Assembly: GCF_003731765.1 (NCBI RefSeq)
Contig: NZ_MOAL01000001.1
Span: forward strand, 186,001-250,000
Origin: Pseudomonas chlororaphis
GTDB taxonomy: Bacteria; Pseudomonadota; Gammaproteobacteria; Pseudomonadales; Pseudomonadaceae
Direction: 5' to 3'
Length of the DNA stretch: 64,000 nt
In this document: piece after piece, positions 26,341-36,487 of the stretch
Position numbering within the stretch: the stretch's first letter is position 1
Layout: every line of letters begins with the position of its first letter
The notes under the pieces: model-generated
Seen by the model: only the letters and a program-made list of their open reading frames with translations
Database searches by the model: none
What the model was told of the DNA's origin: nothing
Made by a program: the position numbers and the translations under genes

Positions 26341-26799
26341 CTAGAGCACCAGCCCCGACTCCAGCAACAAGGCTTCCAGCCCCAACAAGTCCGGGACCTT
26401 GGCCACTTGTTCGGCCACTTGCACTGCGGCCTTTTCCAGCCGACACAAGGGCACATCGACGTAGCTCAATTGGCTGTCGAGCTTGTGCGATCGTGGAATG
26501 CCCTGCACCAGCAAGGCCATGAACTTCAGATCTGCCCGGCCGCCCAGGGCATTGAGCACGACGATCCGTGCCCGCTCGCCGATCACCGTCTTGGCACCGC
26601 AGGCCGACTCGAAGCTGAGCAATGGAATCTGCCGGTCACGCCAGCGCACCCGCCCCAGGTACCAGGGCGGCGAATCCAGGTCGAAGGCGCCGGCCTGATA
26701 GTCGATCAACTCGGCCACCGCGACGTTGGGCAGGATCAGCGTGCGATCGGCCAGGGGCAGCAGCAGGCCGGTGAGGCTGCTGGAGCGATGGTCAAGCAT
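26341..26799 (-). CDS. chpC: CheW-like protein of the Chp system
   Basis: 152-aa single CheW domain protein: LTGLLLPLADRTLILPNVAVAELI at the N-terminus and LGRVRWRDRQIPLLSFESACG in the middle. CheW-type adaptors couple chemoreceptors to the kinase; ChpC is the second adaptor of the Chp cluster, with PilI the first. The start at 26799 overlaps the end of chpA by eight bases. chpB, which lies between chpA and chpC in P. aeruginosa, is missing here. Confidence 0.85.
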   Translation of the reverse strand: MLDHRSSSLTGLLLPLADRTLILPNVAVAELIDYQAGAFDLDSPPWYLGRVRWRDRQIPLLSFESACGAKTVIGERARIVVLNALGGRADLKFMALLVQGIPRSHKLDSQLSYVDVPLCRLEKAAVQVAEQVAKVPDLLGLEALLLESGLVL

Positions 26800-29700
26800 G
26801 GGGTTTGCTCCACTGGGCAATGCTTTCCAGCAGCACCGACTCTTGGTAGGGCTTGCCGAGGTAGTCGTTGACGCCGATGGCCATGGCCCGGTCGCGGTGC
26901 TTCTGGCCGGTGCGCGAGGTGATCATGATGATCGGCAGGTGTTGCAGGCGCGGGTCGTTGCGCACCTGGATCGCCACCTCGAAACCATCCATACGCGGCA
27001 TCTCGATGTCCAGCAGCATCAGGTCCGGCAGGTGCTCCTCCAGCAGCAACATGGCATCCACACCGTCCTTGGCGGTCAGCACATTCATGCCGTGGCGCTC
27101 CAGCAAACGGCTGGTGACCTTGCGCACCGTGACCGAGTCGTCGACCACCAGCACCAACAGCGGCCGCTGCGGTTCGACCTCGGCCACTGGCTCATCGCCG
27201 GCCAATGGGCGCGAGGGCAGGACGCGAGTCTGCATCATGCGGATATGCGCCAGCAGGTCGAGGATCAGCACCACCCGGCCATCGCCGAGGATGGTCGCCC
27301 CGGACAGGCCCTGGACCGCGGCGAACTGCGGCCCCAGGCCCTTGACCACAATTTCCCGGGTGCCGGCCATGGCATCCACCTGCACGGCGATCAGGTGCTC
27401 GTTGTAATGCACCAGCAGCACCGGCAGCGGCATGAACTGCCCCAGCAGCTTGGGTCGGCCGACGGTGTGCAACAGCTCGCCGAGGTAGCAGAGTTCGTAA
27501 CGTTGCCCGGCGTATTCGTAGCGCGGCGGGTCCTGCTGGTAGTAGTTGTCCAGCTCGGCCGGCAACACCCGGACAATGCCTTCGATGGTGTTCAGCGGGA
27601 TCGCGTATTGCTCGTCGCCGCACTGCACCATCAACGCCCGGTTGACCGACACACTGAACGGCAAGCGAATACGGAAATGCACGCCTTCCCCCGGGCTGGA
27701 GTCGATGCTCATGGAGCCGCCCAACTGGCGCACTTCTTCATGGACCACGTCCATGCCCACCCCGCGCCCGGAAATCTGGGTGATCTTCTCGGCGGTGGAA
27801 AACCCCGGCTGCATGATGAATTGCAGCACGTCGCGGTCACTGACATCGGCCGCCGGGTCCAGCAGGCCACGCTTGATGGCCTTGGCGCGCACCGCTTCCA
27901 AAGGCACACCGGCACCGTCGTCGCGCATGTCGAAGACGATATCACCGCCTTCGTGGGCCAGGTCCAGGGTGATGCGGCCCTGTGCCGGCTTGCCGGCGGC
28001 GAGTCGCACCTCAGCGGCTTCCAGGCCGTGGTCGACGGCGTTGCGCAGCATGTGCTCCAGGGGCGCGACCATGCGCTCCAGGACATTGCGGTCCATCTCG
28101 CCTTCGGCATTGCCGACCACGAACTCCACTTCCTTGCCCAGCTCCTCGGCGACCTGCCGCACGATGCGCTTGAGCCGCGGCAACATGCGCTCGAACGGCA
28201 CCATGCGCGTGCGCATCAGGCCTTCCTGCAATTCGGTGTTGATCCGCCCCTGTTGCTGCAACAGGTTCTCGGCGTCGTGGTTGCGCCGGTCCAGGGTTTC
28301 CTTGAGGTCCAGCAGGTCCGAGGCGGACTCGAACAACGCCCGGGACAGCTGTTGCAACTGGGAATGACGGTCCATTTCCAGGGGGTCGAACTCTTCATAG
28401 CCCAGGCGCTCGGCCTCCACCTGCTGGCGACTGAGAATGCGCCCCTGGGTTTCAGTGTCCAGGCGCCGCAGTTGGTCGCGCATGCGCTCGATGGTGGTTT
28501 CCATCTCACTCAGGGCCACCCGGGCATCGTTGACCTGTTGCTCGATACGACCACGGAAGATCGAGGTTTCCCCAGCCAGGTTGACCAAGTCATCCAGCAG
28601 CTCGGCGGAAACCTTGACCATGTCCCCGGCCACCACCGCTTCCGGCGCGGGCGCTTCGACACGCGCGGCGGGCTTGTCCACCGGCACGAGCACCGGCAAC
28701 ACAGGGACCGGGGCCAAGGGATGGGTGAAGCCGCGAATCGCCTCGATCAGTTTCTGCGCTGGCTGGATCGGCTCGCCGAGACGGGCGGCATCGAGCATCT
28801 GCGCCAGGCGGTCGTGGCTTTTCTGTAATAGGCCGAACAAGGCCGGACCGGCCACCAACACCCCGGCAGAAAGGTCTTCGAAGAGAAACTCCAGCTCATG
28901 GGCCAGATCGCCGATGGGGGCGATTTCCACCATGCGCGCCCCGCCCTTGAGGGTGTGCAAGTCGCGCAGCAGGGTTTCCACTTCCTGGCGCCCTTGAGGG
29001 TCGGCCTGCCAGCGGGCCAGGGCCGCGGCGGAACTGTCGATGATGTCGAAACCTTCTTCGAGGAAGATTTCCAGCAACTCCGGGTCGTGGCCGGCGTCCG
29101 ACTCAGCGGCCGAAGACTCCACCAACTCCGGAGCGCTGGCTGCTTGCTGGCGCAGGCGGCGAATGGCGTCGATCAACTCGGCGGGGTCGCTCAGGGGCTG
29201 CTGGCGCTGCAGTTGCTCCAGCAACAACCCCAGCTCGGCATGGCTGCTGTGCAGTAGTTGGGCCAGGGCCGGGCTGTGGCTGTAGCGCCGGTCCACCAAG
29301 CCTTCGTAGAGGGTTTCCAGTTCCTGGGCCAGGTCGCTGACCGGGCCGACATCGGCCATGCGCGCACCGCCCTTGAGGGTGTGCAGGTCGCGTTGCAGGG
29401 ACGACAGGGGTGCCGCGTTGTCCGGGTCTGCGAGCCAGCGCTGCAGGGCATGGCCGGCGCTTTCCAGGATATCCACCGCTTCTTCGAGGAAGATCTCGAC
29501 GATTTCCTCGTCCCGCTCCTGGGTCGGCTCTTGCTGCAGTTCGGCGGTGGCCGCGCCCAGCTCGCTGATGCTCAGGGTGCGGCTGCCATCACTGCGAATC
29601 AGCCCGGTGGCGGCCGGGTCAAGGCCCTCTTCGAGCAGATCGTGCAGGGCACGAATCCGCGCCGGCCGTGGGCTGACTTCCTGGCCCGCCGCCAGCTCGT

Positions 29701-32700
29701 CGAGCATGTTGATCAAGGCTTCGTGGGCCGCCTGGGCTTCATGGAAGAAGCGCTCGCTGACCGCCAGGCTGCTTTCCTCCACCGCGCCGTACAGGTCGAG
29801 CAAGGCTTCGCACAGCTCATCCACCGGGTGCAGGTCCGCCAGGTGCGCGCCTTCGCCGAGGGTGGTCAGTTCGTCCAGCAAGGCACTGAGTTCCTGACGC
29901 TCGCCAGGGTGCTGCTGCCAGCGCTGCAAGAGGTTTTCGGCATCCAGCAGGATGTCCATGCCCTGGGCCAGGAAGTTGTTGATCAACTGCGGATCACGTT
30001 TGGCCCGGCGCCCGCTGTCGCTGCCATCCAGCAAGCTTTGCAGGCGTTCATCGAGCAACGCCTGGGTGCGCTGGATCAAGGACTCGGCCCCGCCGATCGG
30101 CGCCAACGGGTCCCGCGCCAACTGACGCAAGCCCCGACGCAACAGGCCTTCGGCCTCCAGCAGGAGCTCCACTTCATCCAGGTCTAGGGGGATCAGGTGG
30201 GCGCGATATTCACGGGCCAACTGGTCGAGGGGCGAGACCAGCTCGGCCATCGGCAAGACCCCGGCCATCGAAGCGCTGCCCTTGAGGGTATGCAGGGCGC
30301 GCTGCAGTTCGTCGCTGGCCTGCAACGGCACGTGTTCGGCGGCCTGGTCGAGAAAACGGTTGATGCTGTCCAGGTGGGTTTCCGCCTCGTTGCGGAAGAT
30401 CTCCAGCAACTGCGGGTCCAGGGCCGTCGAGTCGGTGACCGGGAGCGACACGGTGTCGGCCTTGGCCAGGGCATGGGCGCGGGCAGCCAGCAGGTCCACA
30501 TCGTCGCGCTGGCGCTGGGCCTGGGCGGCAAACTCGGCGATCAGTTCCGGCAGCAATTGCACGGTGTCGTCCAGCAACTGGCGCACCTCGGGGCACGCCG
30601 CCACGCTGCGCTCCAGCAGGCGGTTGAGCAGGTTTTCCACGGCCCAGGCCAACTCCCCGAGCACCAGGGCGCGCACCATGCGGCCGCTGCCCTTGAGAGT
30701 ATGGAAGGCGCGACGCAATTCGCTGAGGATGGCTTTGTCTTCGGGTGCTGCGGCCCAGCGCGGCAACTGCTCGCGCAGCACCTGCAGGACCTCCTCGGTC
30801 TCTTCCAGAAACACCTCGCGCAGTTCGTCGTCCACCGGTTCTTCGCCCGAAGGCGGCGGCAGCAGGCTGCCCGGGGTGTTCAGCGCCGGCGGGTTGAGGG
30901 CCGACAGCGGGCTGGCCAGCACCTCGGCCAGGGACTGGGCCACGTCCGGGTCGTCCAGTTCCTGCAGATCCTGCATCACCAGGGCCTCGCTGGGGCTGAG
31001 CACATCGTCCAGCAGGGGCACTTGGGCATCGGGCACGTAACCCAGCTCCGCCAGGCCATGTTCGGCCACATCGAGGATCTTCTCCCCCGGCGCCTCATGG
31101 TCCTGGCTCAGGCGTTCCAGGTAGTACTCCAGGCTGACGATCACGTCCGCCAGGCTGTCGAGCTGCCGCTGATCGGGCCGCGTCGACTCCAGCAACAGGT
31201 GTTCACTGATGAACTGGTTGCAGGCTTCCAGCAGGCTGGCCGCGCGGCTCAGGGGAATCATCGCCAGCGCGCCGCGGACCTGGGTCAGCAACTCGGGCAG
31301 GGGTTGCAGGTGTTCGCGCTCCAGGTCGGCTTCCAGGTATTCGACGATCAGGTCCTTGGCCTGTTGCAGGCAGATTCGCGCTTCCTTGATCACCAACTGG
31401 TGGATCTGGGTCAGGTCGGTAGTAGGCAGGCGGCTCTCTTCGCGGCTTTCCGGCTCGACGGTGCCGACCATGCCGGCCAGGGTCGCCTCGACATAAAGCA
31501 AGGCGCCGGCGACGTCCATCAGCACCGCGTCATTGGGTTCGCGCTGGCCCTGGGCCAGGCTCTGGACCACCGCCAACTGGTCAATGATGACTTTGCGCGG
31601 CTGCCCGAAACCCAGCACCGCCAAGGTGTCGGCGATTTGCCGCAGGGGCGGCAGCAGGCCATCGAGGTCGGCGGCGTGTTGGCGATCACTGCGCACAAAC
31701 AGGTCCAGGCGTTCCTTGACCCGCACCAGGCCCTCGCACAGCGCCGCCAGCACCGAGCGCATGGCATCCCGATCGGGCCCGGCCATGCGGGCACGCTCTT
31801 CATCCACCGTTGCACTGTCGGGCAAGGCATCGTCGAGGCCGTAGCGTTCTTTCATGGTCAACATCTGTGCAGTGGGCTGGCGAGCCTTGGCGATATAGAA
31901 CAGCAGGCTCTTGAGCAACTCGTCGGGGGCGGGCTGGTTGAGCCCCGCGATGCCCTGCTCCTGCAGGCGCTTGAGTTCCTTGTCCACGTCCTTGAGCAGG
32001 CTGCGCACCGCCGGGCTGTTGGCGATGGCATCGCGGTGCATGCCGTCCACCAGGGCCGAAGCGATCTGCCACAAGGGGCTCAGGGGCGCGTCGGCGGACA
32101 TGGCTTCAAGGCGTTCGAACACCCGGCCCATGTAGACCAGGCTGTTTTCATCGTCCTGCTCGCGCAACAGCCCCACCATCGCGGTTTGCAGCATGTGCCG
32201 CAGCTTGCGCAGCAGGGTCGGCCACTCCGGGAGTTCCAGGGCGGCCAGGGCCTTGTCGCTGAGTGGCGGCCAATGGGGCAATTGCGGGCTGAACAGGCTG
32301 GTTTCCGAGAGCAGGCTTTCACCCCGGGCACTGCGCAGGTCGTTGAGCAGCGGCAACACCACCAGGGGCAGGTCACGCCGGGCGCTCTGCACCCGGTCCA
32401 GGTACTGGGGCAATTGGCTGGTGGCTTGCTGCAACAGGCGAATGGCTTCATCACGCTGGGCCACCCGCTGCTGTTGCAGGGCCAGGGCCAACTGTTCCAT
32501 TTCCTCGGCGAGCAACGCCGCGCCGTAGAACTCGACCATTTGCAGGCTGCCGTGAACCTGATGGATGCCTTCGATGCACAAGCCAATGGCATCGGCGGCC
32601 TGCGGGTCTTCAGCCAGATGCTCCAGGGCCTGGTGGGCCTGCTTCAGGGTTTCGGCAATTTCGCCTTTGACCCATTCCAGGGCCACGTAGTCGTGCCGAT

Positions 32701-32707
32701 CAGCCAT
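26792..32707 (-). CDS. chpA: Hybrid sensor kinase ChpA with multiple Hpt domains
   Basis: 1971-aa CheA-type kinase controlling type IV pili and twitching. N-terminal phosphotransfer domains: canonical HTLKG sites at His669, His806, His1109 and His1251; an unusual HQVHGS at His49; a Thr site LTQVRGAL at Thr475; and one degenerate copy (ELTTLGEGAH) between the second and third HTLKG. Then the CheA dimerisation region (SAELLDDLVNLAGETSIFRG), an ATPase domain with RNAVDHGLE (Asn1556) and SGRGVGMDVV, a CheW-like domain, and a C-terminal receiver with phosphoacceptor Asp1900 in LLDIEMPRMDG. P. aeruginosa ChpA is longer (about 2470 aa). The ATG at 32707 has GGGAGTGG upstream. It follows pilJ by 27 bp. 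Confidence 0.95.
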   Translation of the reverse strand: MADRHDYVALEWVKGEIAETLKQAHQALEHLAEDPQAADAIGLCIEGIHQVHGSLQMVEFYGAALLAEEMEQLALALQQQRVAQRDEAIRLLQQATSQLPQYLDRVQSARRDLPLVVLPLLNDLRSARGESLLSETSLFSPQLPHWPPLSDKALAALELPEWPTLLRKLRHMLQTAMVGLLREQDDENSLVYMGRVFERLEAMSADAPLSPLWQIASALVDGMHRDAIANSPAVRSLLKDVDKELKRLQEQGIAGLNQPAPDELLKSLLFYIAKARQPTAQMLTMKERYGLDDALPDSATVDEERARMAGPDRDAMRSVLAALCEGLVRVKERLDLFVRSDRQHAADLDGLLPPLRQIADTLAVLGFGQPRKVIIDQLAVVQSLAQGQREPNDAVLMDVAGALLYVEATLAGMVGTVEPESREESRLPTTDLTQIHQLVIKEARICLQQAKDLIVEYLEADLEREHLQPLPELLTQVRGALAMIPLSRAASLLEACNQFISEHLLLESTRPDQRQLDSLADVIVSLEYYLERLSQDHEAPGEKILDVAEHGLAELGYVPDAQVPLLDDVLSPSEALVMQDLQELDDPDVAQSLAEVLASPLSALNPPALNTPGSLLPPPSGEEPVDDELREVFLEETEEVLQVLREQLPRWAAAPEDKAILSELRRAFHTLKGSGRMVRALVLGELAWAVENLLNRLLERSVAACPEVRQLLDDTVQLLPELIAEFAAQAQRQRDDVDLLAARAHALAKADTVSLPVTDSTALDPQLLEIFRNEAETHLDSINRFLDQAAEHVPLQASDELQRALHTLKGSASMAGVLPMAELVSPLDQLAREYRAHLIPLDLDEVELLLEAEGLLRRGLRQLARDPLAPIGGAESLIQRTQALLDERLQSLLDGSDSGRRAKRDPQLINNFLAQGMDILLDAENLLQRWQQHPGERQELSALLDELTTLGEGAHLADLHPVDELCEALLDLYGAVEESSLAVSERFFHEAQAAHEALINMLDELAAGQEVSPRPARIRALHDLLEEGLDPAATGLIRSDGSRTLSISELGAATAELQQEPTQERDEEIVEIFLEEAVDILESAGHALQRWLADPDNAAPLSSLQRDLHTLKGGARMADVGPVSDLAQELETLYEGLVDRRYSHSPALAQLLHSSHAELGLLLEQLQRQQPLSDPAELIDAIRRLRQQAASAPELVESSAAESDAGHDPELLEIFLEEGFDIIDSSAAALARWQADPQGRQEVETLLRDLHTLKGGARMVEIAPIGDLAHELEFLFEDLSAGVLVAGPALFGLLQKSHDRLAQMLDAARLGEPIQPAQKLIEAIRGFTHPLAPVPVLPVLVPVDKPAARVEAPAPEAVVAGDMVKVSAELLDDLVNLAGETSIFRGRIEQQVNDARVALSEMETTIERMRDQLRRLDTETQGRILSRQQVEAERLGYEEFDPLEMDRHSQLQQLSRALFESASDLLDLKETLDRRNHDAENLLQQQGRINTELQEGLMRTRMVPFERMLPRLKRIVRQVAEELGKEVEFVVGNAEGEMDRNVLERMVAPLEHMLRNAVDHGLEAAEVRLAAGKPAQGRITLDLAHEGGDIVFDMRDDGAGVPLEAVRAKAIKRGLLDPAADVSDRDVLQFIMQPGFSTAEKITQISGRGVGMDVVHEEVRQLGGSMSIDSSPGEGVHFRIRLPFSVSVNRALMVQCGDEQYAIPLNTIEGIVRVLPAELDNYYQQDPPRYEYAGQRYELCYLGELLHTVGRPKLLGQFMPLPVLLVHYNEHLIAVQVDAMAGTREIVVKGLGPQFAAVQGLSGATILGDGRVVLILDLLAHIRMMQTRVLPSRPLAGDEPVAEVEPQRPLLVLVVDDSVTVRKVTSRLLERHGMNVLTAKDGVDAMLLLEEHLPDLMLLDIEMPRMDGFEVAIQVRNDPRLQHLPIIMITSRTGQKHRDRAMAIGVNDYLGKPYQESVLLESIAQWSKPHA

Positions 32708-32734
32708 AACCACTCCCGTCATCTGCTGCCTGCG

Positions 32735-34798
32735 TTAGCGGTTGTCACTGGGGGCCGCCTCCTGGGTGGCCGGCAGGGTAAACCCGGACACCGAGCGCCG
32801 CAGCTGGCTGGCCATTTTCGCCAGGTTGCCGATGCTTTCGGCGGTCGCGGTGGAGCCGGAGGACGTCTGCGAAGTGATTTGCTGAATCACGTTCATGGTC
32901 AAGGAAATCTGCCCCGCCGAGGACGTCTGTTTCTGCGCGGCGTTGGAAATGCTCTGGATCAGCGCCGCCAGGGTCTTGGACACCCCTTCGATTTCTTCCA
33001 GGGCCACCCCGGCATCCTGGGCCAGGCGGGCGCCGCGCACCACTTCGGTGGTGGTCTGCTCCATGGAGATCACCGCTTCGTTGGTGTCGGTCTGGATTGC
33101 CCGCACCAGGGTCTCGATCTGCCGGGTAGCCGCCGACGAACGCTCCGCCAGGCGCTGCACCTCATCGGCAACCACGGCAAACCCGCGCCCGGCATCACCG
33201 GCCATGGACGCCTGGATCGCCGCGTTGAGGGCGAGGATGTTGGTCTGGTCGGCAATGTCGTCGATCAGGCTGACGATATCGCCGATTTCCTGGGACGACT
33301 CGCCCAGGCGCTTGATGCGCTTGGCGGTGTCCTGGATCTGCTCGCGAATGTTGTCCATGCCGTGGATGGTGTTGTGCACCACCTCGTTGCCCTTGTTGGC
33401 GATTTCCACCGAGCGCTCGGCCACCGCCGACGACTCGGCCGCATTGGCCGAGACCTGATCGATGGACTGGGCCATGTCGTTGATCGCGGTGGAGGCTTCG
33501 GAAATCTGCTGGGCCTGATGCTCAGAGGCTTCGGCCAATTGCATGGCGGTGGCCTGAGTTTCCTGCACGGCGCCGGCGACCTGGCCGGCCGTGAGGTTGA
33601 TGGTGGCCACCAGGTCCCGCAGTTGGTCCACGGAATAATTGATCGAGTCGGCGATGGTGCCGGTGAAGTCTTCGGTCACCGAGGCGGTCACCGTGAGGTC
33701 GCCGTCAGCCAGGTCTTCGATTTCATCCAGCAGGCGCATGATCGCGTTCTGGTTGCGCTCGTTCTTTTGCGCGGTTTCCCGTAGCTGGCGGTTGGTTTCA
33801 CGCACCATCACCAGGCCGATGAGGATGATCGAGGCCAGGGCCAGCAAGCCCAGGACGTAGCCGCCGATGGTGTCCAGGCTGCGCCCGCCGGCCAGGTTCT
33901 CGAAACCGGTGGCCAGGTGCGATGCCTCATCGAGCAGGGTTTGCGACAGGCTGAAGATGTTGCTCGCCGACTCCCGAACCTGGAACAGCTCGGGGGAGGT
34001 TTCAAGGATTTCATCCACCGAGCCGGAGACAAACTCGAACAGTTCGGCGATCTCGGTCAGGCGCGCCCGGGCATCGCGGTCTTCGACCTGGCTGATCTTC
34101 AAGACCGGGTTGCCTTGCAGCATGCCGGTCAGCACCTGGCCGAAACGCGCCGCGTCACGGCCAAAGGTGTCGGCGGCCTGGACCGCGTTTTCGTCCCCGG
34201 CAAGCACGGTGTTCACCGCGCCGAGAATCCGCTCCGCCAGCAGAGACTGGCGCTGAGCCATGGCCACCTGGGCCGCCGGAGCGCCGCGCTGCAGCAGGAT
34301 TTCCACGACCTTTTCGTACTCCACCTGCAACTGCGGCACGGTTTCGGCCAGGGTCGCGGCCACCTGATGCAGGGACAGCACGGTCTGTTCACTGGCCAGG
34401 ATGGCGTCGGTGTTTTTCAGCAGCTTTTCCCAGTCCAACTGCACCGCGTGCATTTCCTGGCGCACGGCGGGGGGCGCGCCGGGCAGGCCGGTGGACGGGT
34501 CGCCCTTCTTCAAATAGCCCCAGCGCTGGGCGAAATCGTTGCGCGCATCCCCCAGCAACTTGAAGGCCGCAGCCTTACCGGCGGCGGCCTCGGTGGCGTT
34601 CTTGGCGATGCGCTGGGACAGCACGCGCAACTCGCCGGCGTGACCGATGTACTGCTTGTCGTAGGTGGACTGGGTATTGAGGTAGGCGAAGTTGGCGAAC
34701 AGCAGCATGATGAACACGATCAGGGCGATGAACAGCACAATGATCTGCGAGCGGCTCTGCGACCCTTCCACTGCCTTGCCGTTTTTAGCTTTTATCAT
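32735..34798 (-). CDS. pilJ: Type IV pilus chemoreceptor PilJ
   Basis: 687-aa methyl-accepting chemotaxis protein and receptor of the Chp system. One membrane helix near residues 19-45 ([20 protein letters not shown]), a long periplasmic PilJ-type helical sensor, a second helix near residue 310-330 ([19 protein letters not shown]), a HAMP-like linker, then the signalling domain with the hairpin-tip sequence [20 protein letters not shown] and [20 protein letters not shown]. No receptor methyltransferase gene follows; chpA comes next. Confidence 0.95.
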   Translation of the reverse strand: MIKAKNGKAVEGSQSRSQIIVLFIALIVFIMLLFANFAYLNTQSTYDKQYIGHAGELRVLSQRIAKNATEAAAGKAAAFKLLGDARNDFAQRWGYLKKGDPSTGLPGAPPAVRQEMHAVQLDWEKLLKNTDAILASEQTVLSLHQVAATLAETVPQLQVEYEKVVEILLQRGAPAAQVAMAQRQSLLAERILGAVNTVLAGDENAVQAADTFGRDAARFGQVLTGMLQGNPVLKISQVEDRDARARLTEIAELFEFVSGSVDEILETSPELFQVRESASNIFSLSQTLLDEASHLATGFENLAGGRSLDTIGGYVLGLLALASIILIGLVMVRETNRQLRETAQKNERNQNAIMRLLDEIEDLADGDLTVTASVTEDFTGTIADSINYSVDQLRDLVATINLTAGQVAGAVQETQATAMQLAEASEHQAQQISEASTAINDMAQSIDQVSANAAESSAVAERSVEIANKGNEVVHNTIHGMDNIREQIQDTAKRIKRLGESSQEIGDIVSLIDDIADQTNILALNAAIQASMAGDAGRGFAVVADEVQRLAERSSAATRQIETLVRAIQTDTNEAVISMEQTTTEVVRGARLAQDAGVALEEIEGVSKTLAALIQSISNAAQKQTSSAGQISLTMNVIQQITSQTSSGSTATAESIGNLAKMASQLRRSVSGFTLPATQEAAPSDNR

Positions 34799-34871
34799 CT
34801 GTCAGGCCCCCGCCTGGTTCCGCCACTGCGTCACAACAATTGAGGTCAACCGAGAGGAATCGGCGCCAAGA

Positions 34872-35411
34872 TCAAATCGCCACGTCCAGGAATCCCGGCG
34901 ATTGGGCCAAGGCAAAGGGACTGAAGACCTGCCACACCTGATCGCGACTGAAGTGCCCCCGCAGGTAAGGCGCGATCTGCCGCTGCGCAGCGTCGACGTC
35001 GTGCTGTTCCAGGCTGTCCTGGGCAAAGTGCTGCAACCCCGCCACTTCATCCACCATCAAGCCGGCGAACAGCTCCTTGTACTCCACCACCAGCACCCGA
35101 CGCTGCTTGCGCAGGGGCGACAGCTCATGGCCGAAGAAACCGCACAGGTCCATCAGTGGCAGCAGCCGCCCCCGCAGGTTGGCCACGCCCTTGACCCAGG
35201 GCTTCACCCCCGGCAACAGGGTGTAGCGCGGTTCATGCAGGACCTCGCTGACCTCGCCCATCGGCGCCACATACCAGTGCTCGCCCAGGCGAAAGCCGAT
35301 ACCACTCCAACTGTGCTGGTGGGTTTCCTGGGACGGCAGGTCGGCCGCCAGCAGGCGGCAGCGCTGATCGATCTCGAGCAGCAGCTCGAAGGCGGTTTGC
35401 GACTCGGACAT
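34872..35411 (-). CDS. pilI: CheW-like adaptor PilI
   Basis: 179-aa protein with one CheW domain (GIGFRLGEHWYVAPMGEVSEVLHEP, GVKPWVKGVANLRGRLLPLMD, LFAGLMVDEVAGL). It is expected to link PilJ to ChpA. It begins 11 bp after the pilH stop on the same strand and is followed by pilJ after 73 bp. Confidence 0.93.
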   Translation of the reverse strand: MSESQTAFELLLEIDQRCRLLAADLPSQETHQHSWSGIGFRLGEHWYVAPMGEVSEVLHEPRYTLLPGVKPWVKGVANLRGRLLPLMDLCGFFGHELSPLRKQRRVLVVEYKELFAGLMVDEVAGLQHFAQDSLEQHDVDAAQRQIAPYLRGHFSRDQVWQVFSPFALAQSPGFLDVAI

Positions 35412-35422
35412 GGCGTGGGCGA

Positions 35423-35788
35423 TCAGCCGGCCAGGACGCTGTTCAGGGTCTTGATCAGGGTCTCTTCATCCACCGGTTTGGTCAGGTAGTCCTTGGCGCC
35501 CTGGCGGGTGCCCCAGACCTTGTCGGTTTCCTGGTCCTTGGTGGTGATGATGATCACCGGGATGTGGCTGGTTTCGGCGTCCTTGGTCAGTTGGCGAGTC
35601 GCCTGGAAACCGTTGAGGCCGGGCATGACGATGTCCATCAAGACAGCGTCGGGCTTTTCCTGGCGGGCCAGGGCCACGCCATCGGCACCGTTCTCGGCCT
35701 TGAGCACTTCATGACCGTGCTTTTCCAGCATGCCGGTGAGTTTGTACATTTCAGTCGGCGAGTCATCGACGATCAGAATACGAGCCAT
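35423..35788 (-). CDS. pilH: Twitching response regulator PilH
   Basis: 121-aa stand-alone CheY-like receiver. Acidic pocket in ILIVDDSP, phosphoacceptor Asp in LMDIVMPGLNGF, and the conserved Lys in YLTKPVDEETL. In P. aeruginosa PilH opposes PilG and favours pilus retraction. The ATG at 35788 is chosen over one four codons upstream since MARILIVDD is the family start. Confidence 0.94.
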   Translation of the reverse strand: MARILIVDDSPTEMYKLTGMLEKHGHEVLKAENGADGVALARQEKPDAVLMDIVMPGLNGFQATRQLTKDAETSHIPVIIITTKDQETDKVWGTRQGAKDYLTKPVDEETLIKTLNSVLAG

Positions 35789-35844
35789 GGTCTTCCCCAT
35801 ACGAATAAGCGCGCGGCCCGCTGGCCGGTCGCCGATGTGCGTGT

Positions 35845-36249
35845 CTACTGTGGCGAAAGCGCGACGAAGTCCGGAACGTGGGCCTTGATCGCGCTCAGCA
35901 GTTCTTCCTTGCTAAAGGGCTTGGTCAAAAATTGATCAGAACCCACGATACGCCCCTTGGCCTTGTCGAACAGGCCGTCCTTGGAGGACAGCATGATCAC
36001 CGGCGTGGCCTTGAACGCGCTGTTGTTCTTGATCAGGGCGCAGGTCTGATAACCATCGAGCCGGGGCATCATGATGTCGACGAAAATAATCCCGGGACGG
36101 TGGTCGGCGATCTTCGCTAGGGCCTCGAAACCGTCCACCGCGGTGATGACTTCACAGCCCACGTTCTTCAACAGGGTTTCTGCGGTGCGGCGAATCGTCT
36201 TCGAATCATCGATCACCATGACCTTCAAGGCGCTGGAATGCTGTTCCAT
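35845..36249 (-). CDS. pilG: Twitching response regulator PilG
   Basis: 134-aa stand-alone receiver: VMVIDDSKTIRRTAETLLKN, phosphoacceptor in FVDIMMPRLDGYQ, and FLTKPFSKEELL. It is the ChpA-dependent output regulator that promotes pilus extension and cAMP signalling in P. aeruginosa. I use the ATG at 36249 (MEQHSSALKVMVIDD); another in-frame start lies seven codons upstream. First gene of the pilGHIJ-chpA-chpC run, divergent from gshB across 238 bp in which I see no convincing promoter. Confidence 0.95.
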   Translation of the reverse strand: MEQHSSALKVMVIDDSKTIRRTAETLLKNVGCEVITAVDGFEALAKIADHRPGIIFVDIMMPRLDGYQTCALIKNNSAFKATPVIMLSSKDGLFDKAKGRIVGSDQFLTKPFSKEELLSAIKAHVPDFVALSPQ

Positions 36250-36487
36250 ATTCTGCTCTACCATCGCCACAGCGAATCGATATTGGTGCCGGTGCCCGGT
36301 TGCCTGACCCCAAACCCTTGTTGTTCAAGGCCTGAGCACGGCATGCGAGCCTTTTTAGCACACTCTCCCCATGCAATCTATCGGCCGACCAAGGCGGTGG
36401 TTTTTCCTTGACCGGGAACCGCACGGGCGCCACTCTGACGCCACTTTTCAAGCCTTGCGCCCCACTAAATTTTCGAGGAAACAACCC

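Noticed and set aside
30197..33784. 1195-codon plus-strand open frame opposite chpA and pilJ
   Set aside because: It is antisense to two clear genes; long open antisense frames are common in GC-rich Pseudomonas DNA.
36360..36487. gshB promoter TTGACC at 36408
   Set aside because: The hexamer 17 bp downstream (CACTCT) is too far from a -10 consensus to claim.
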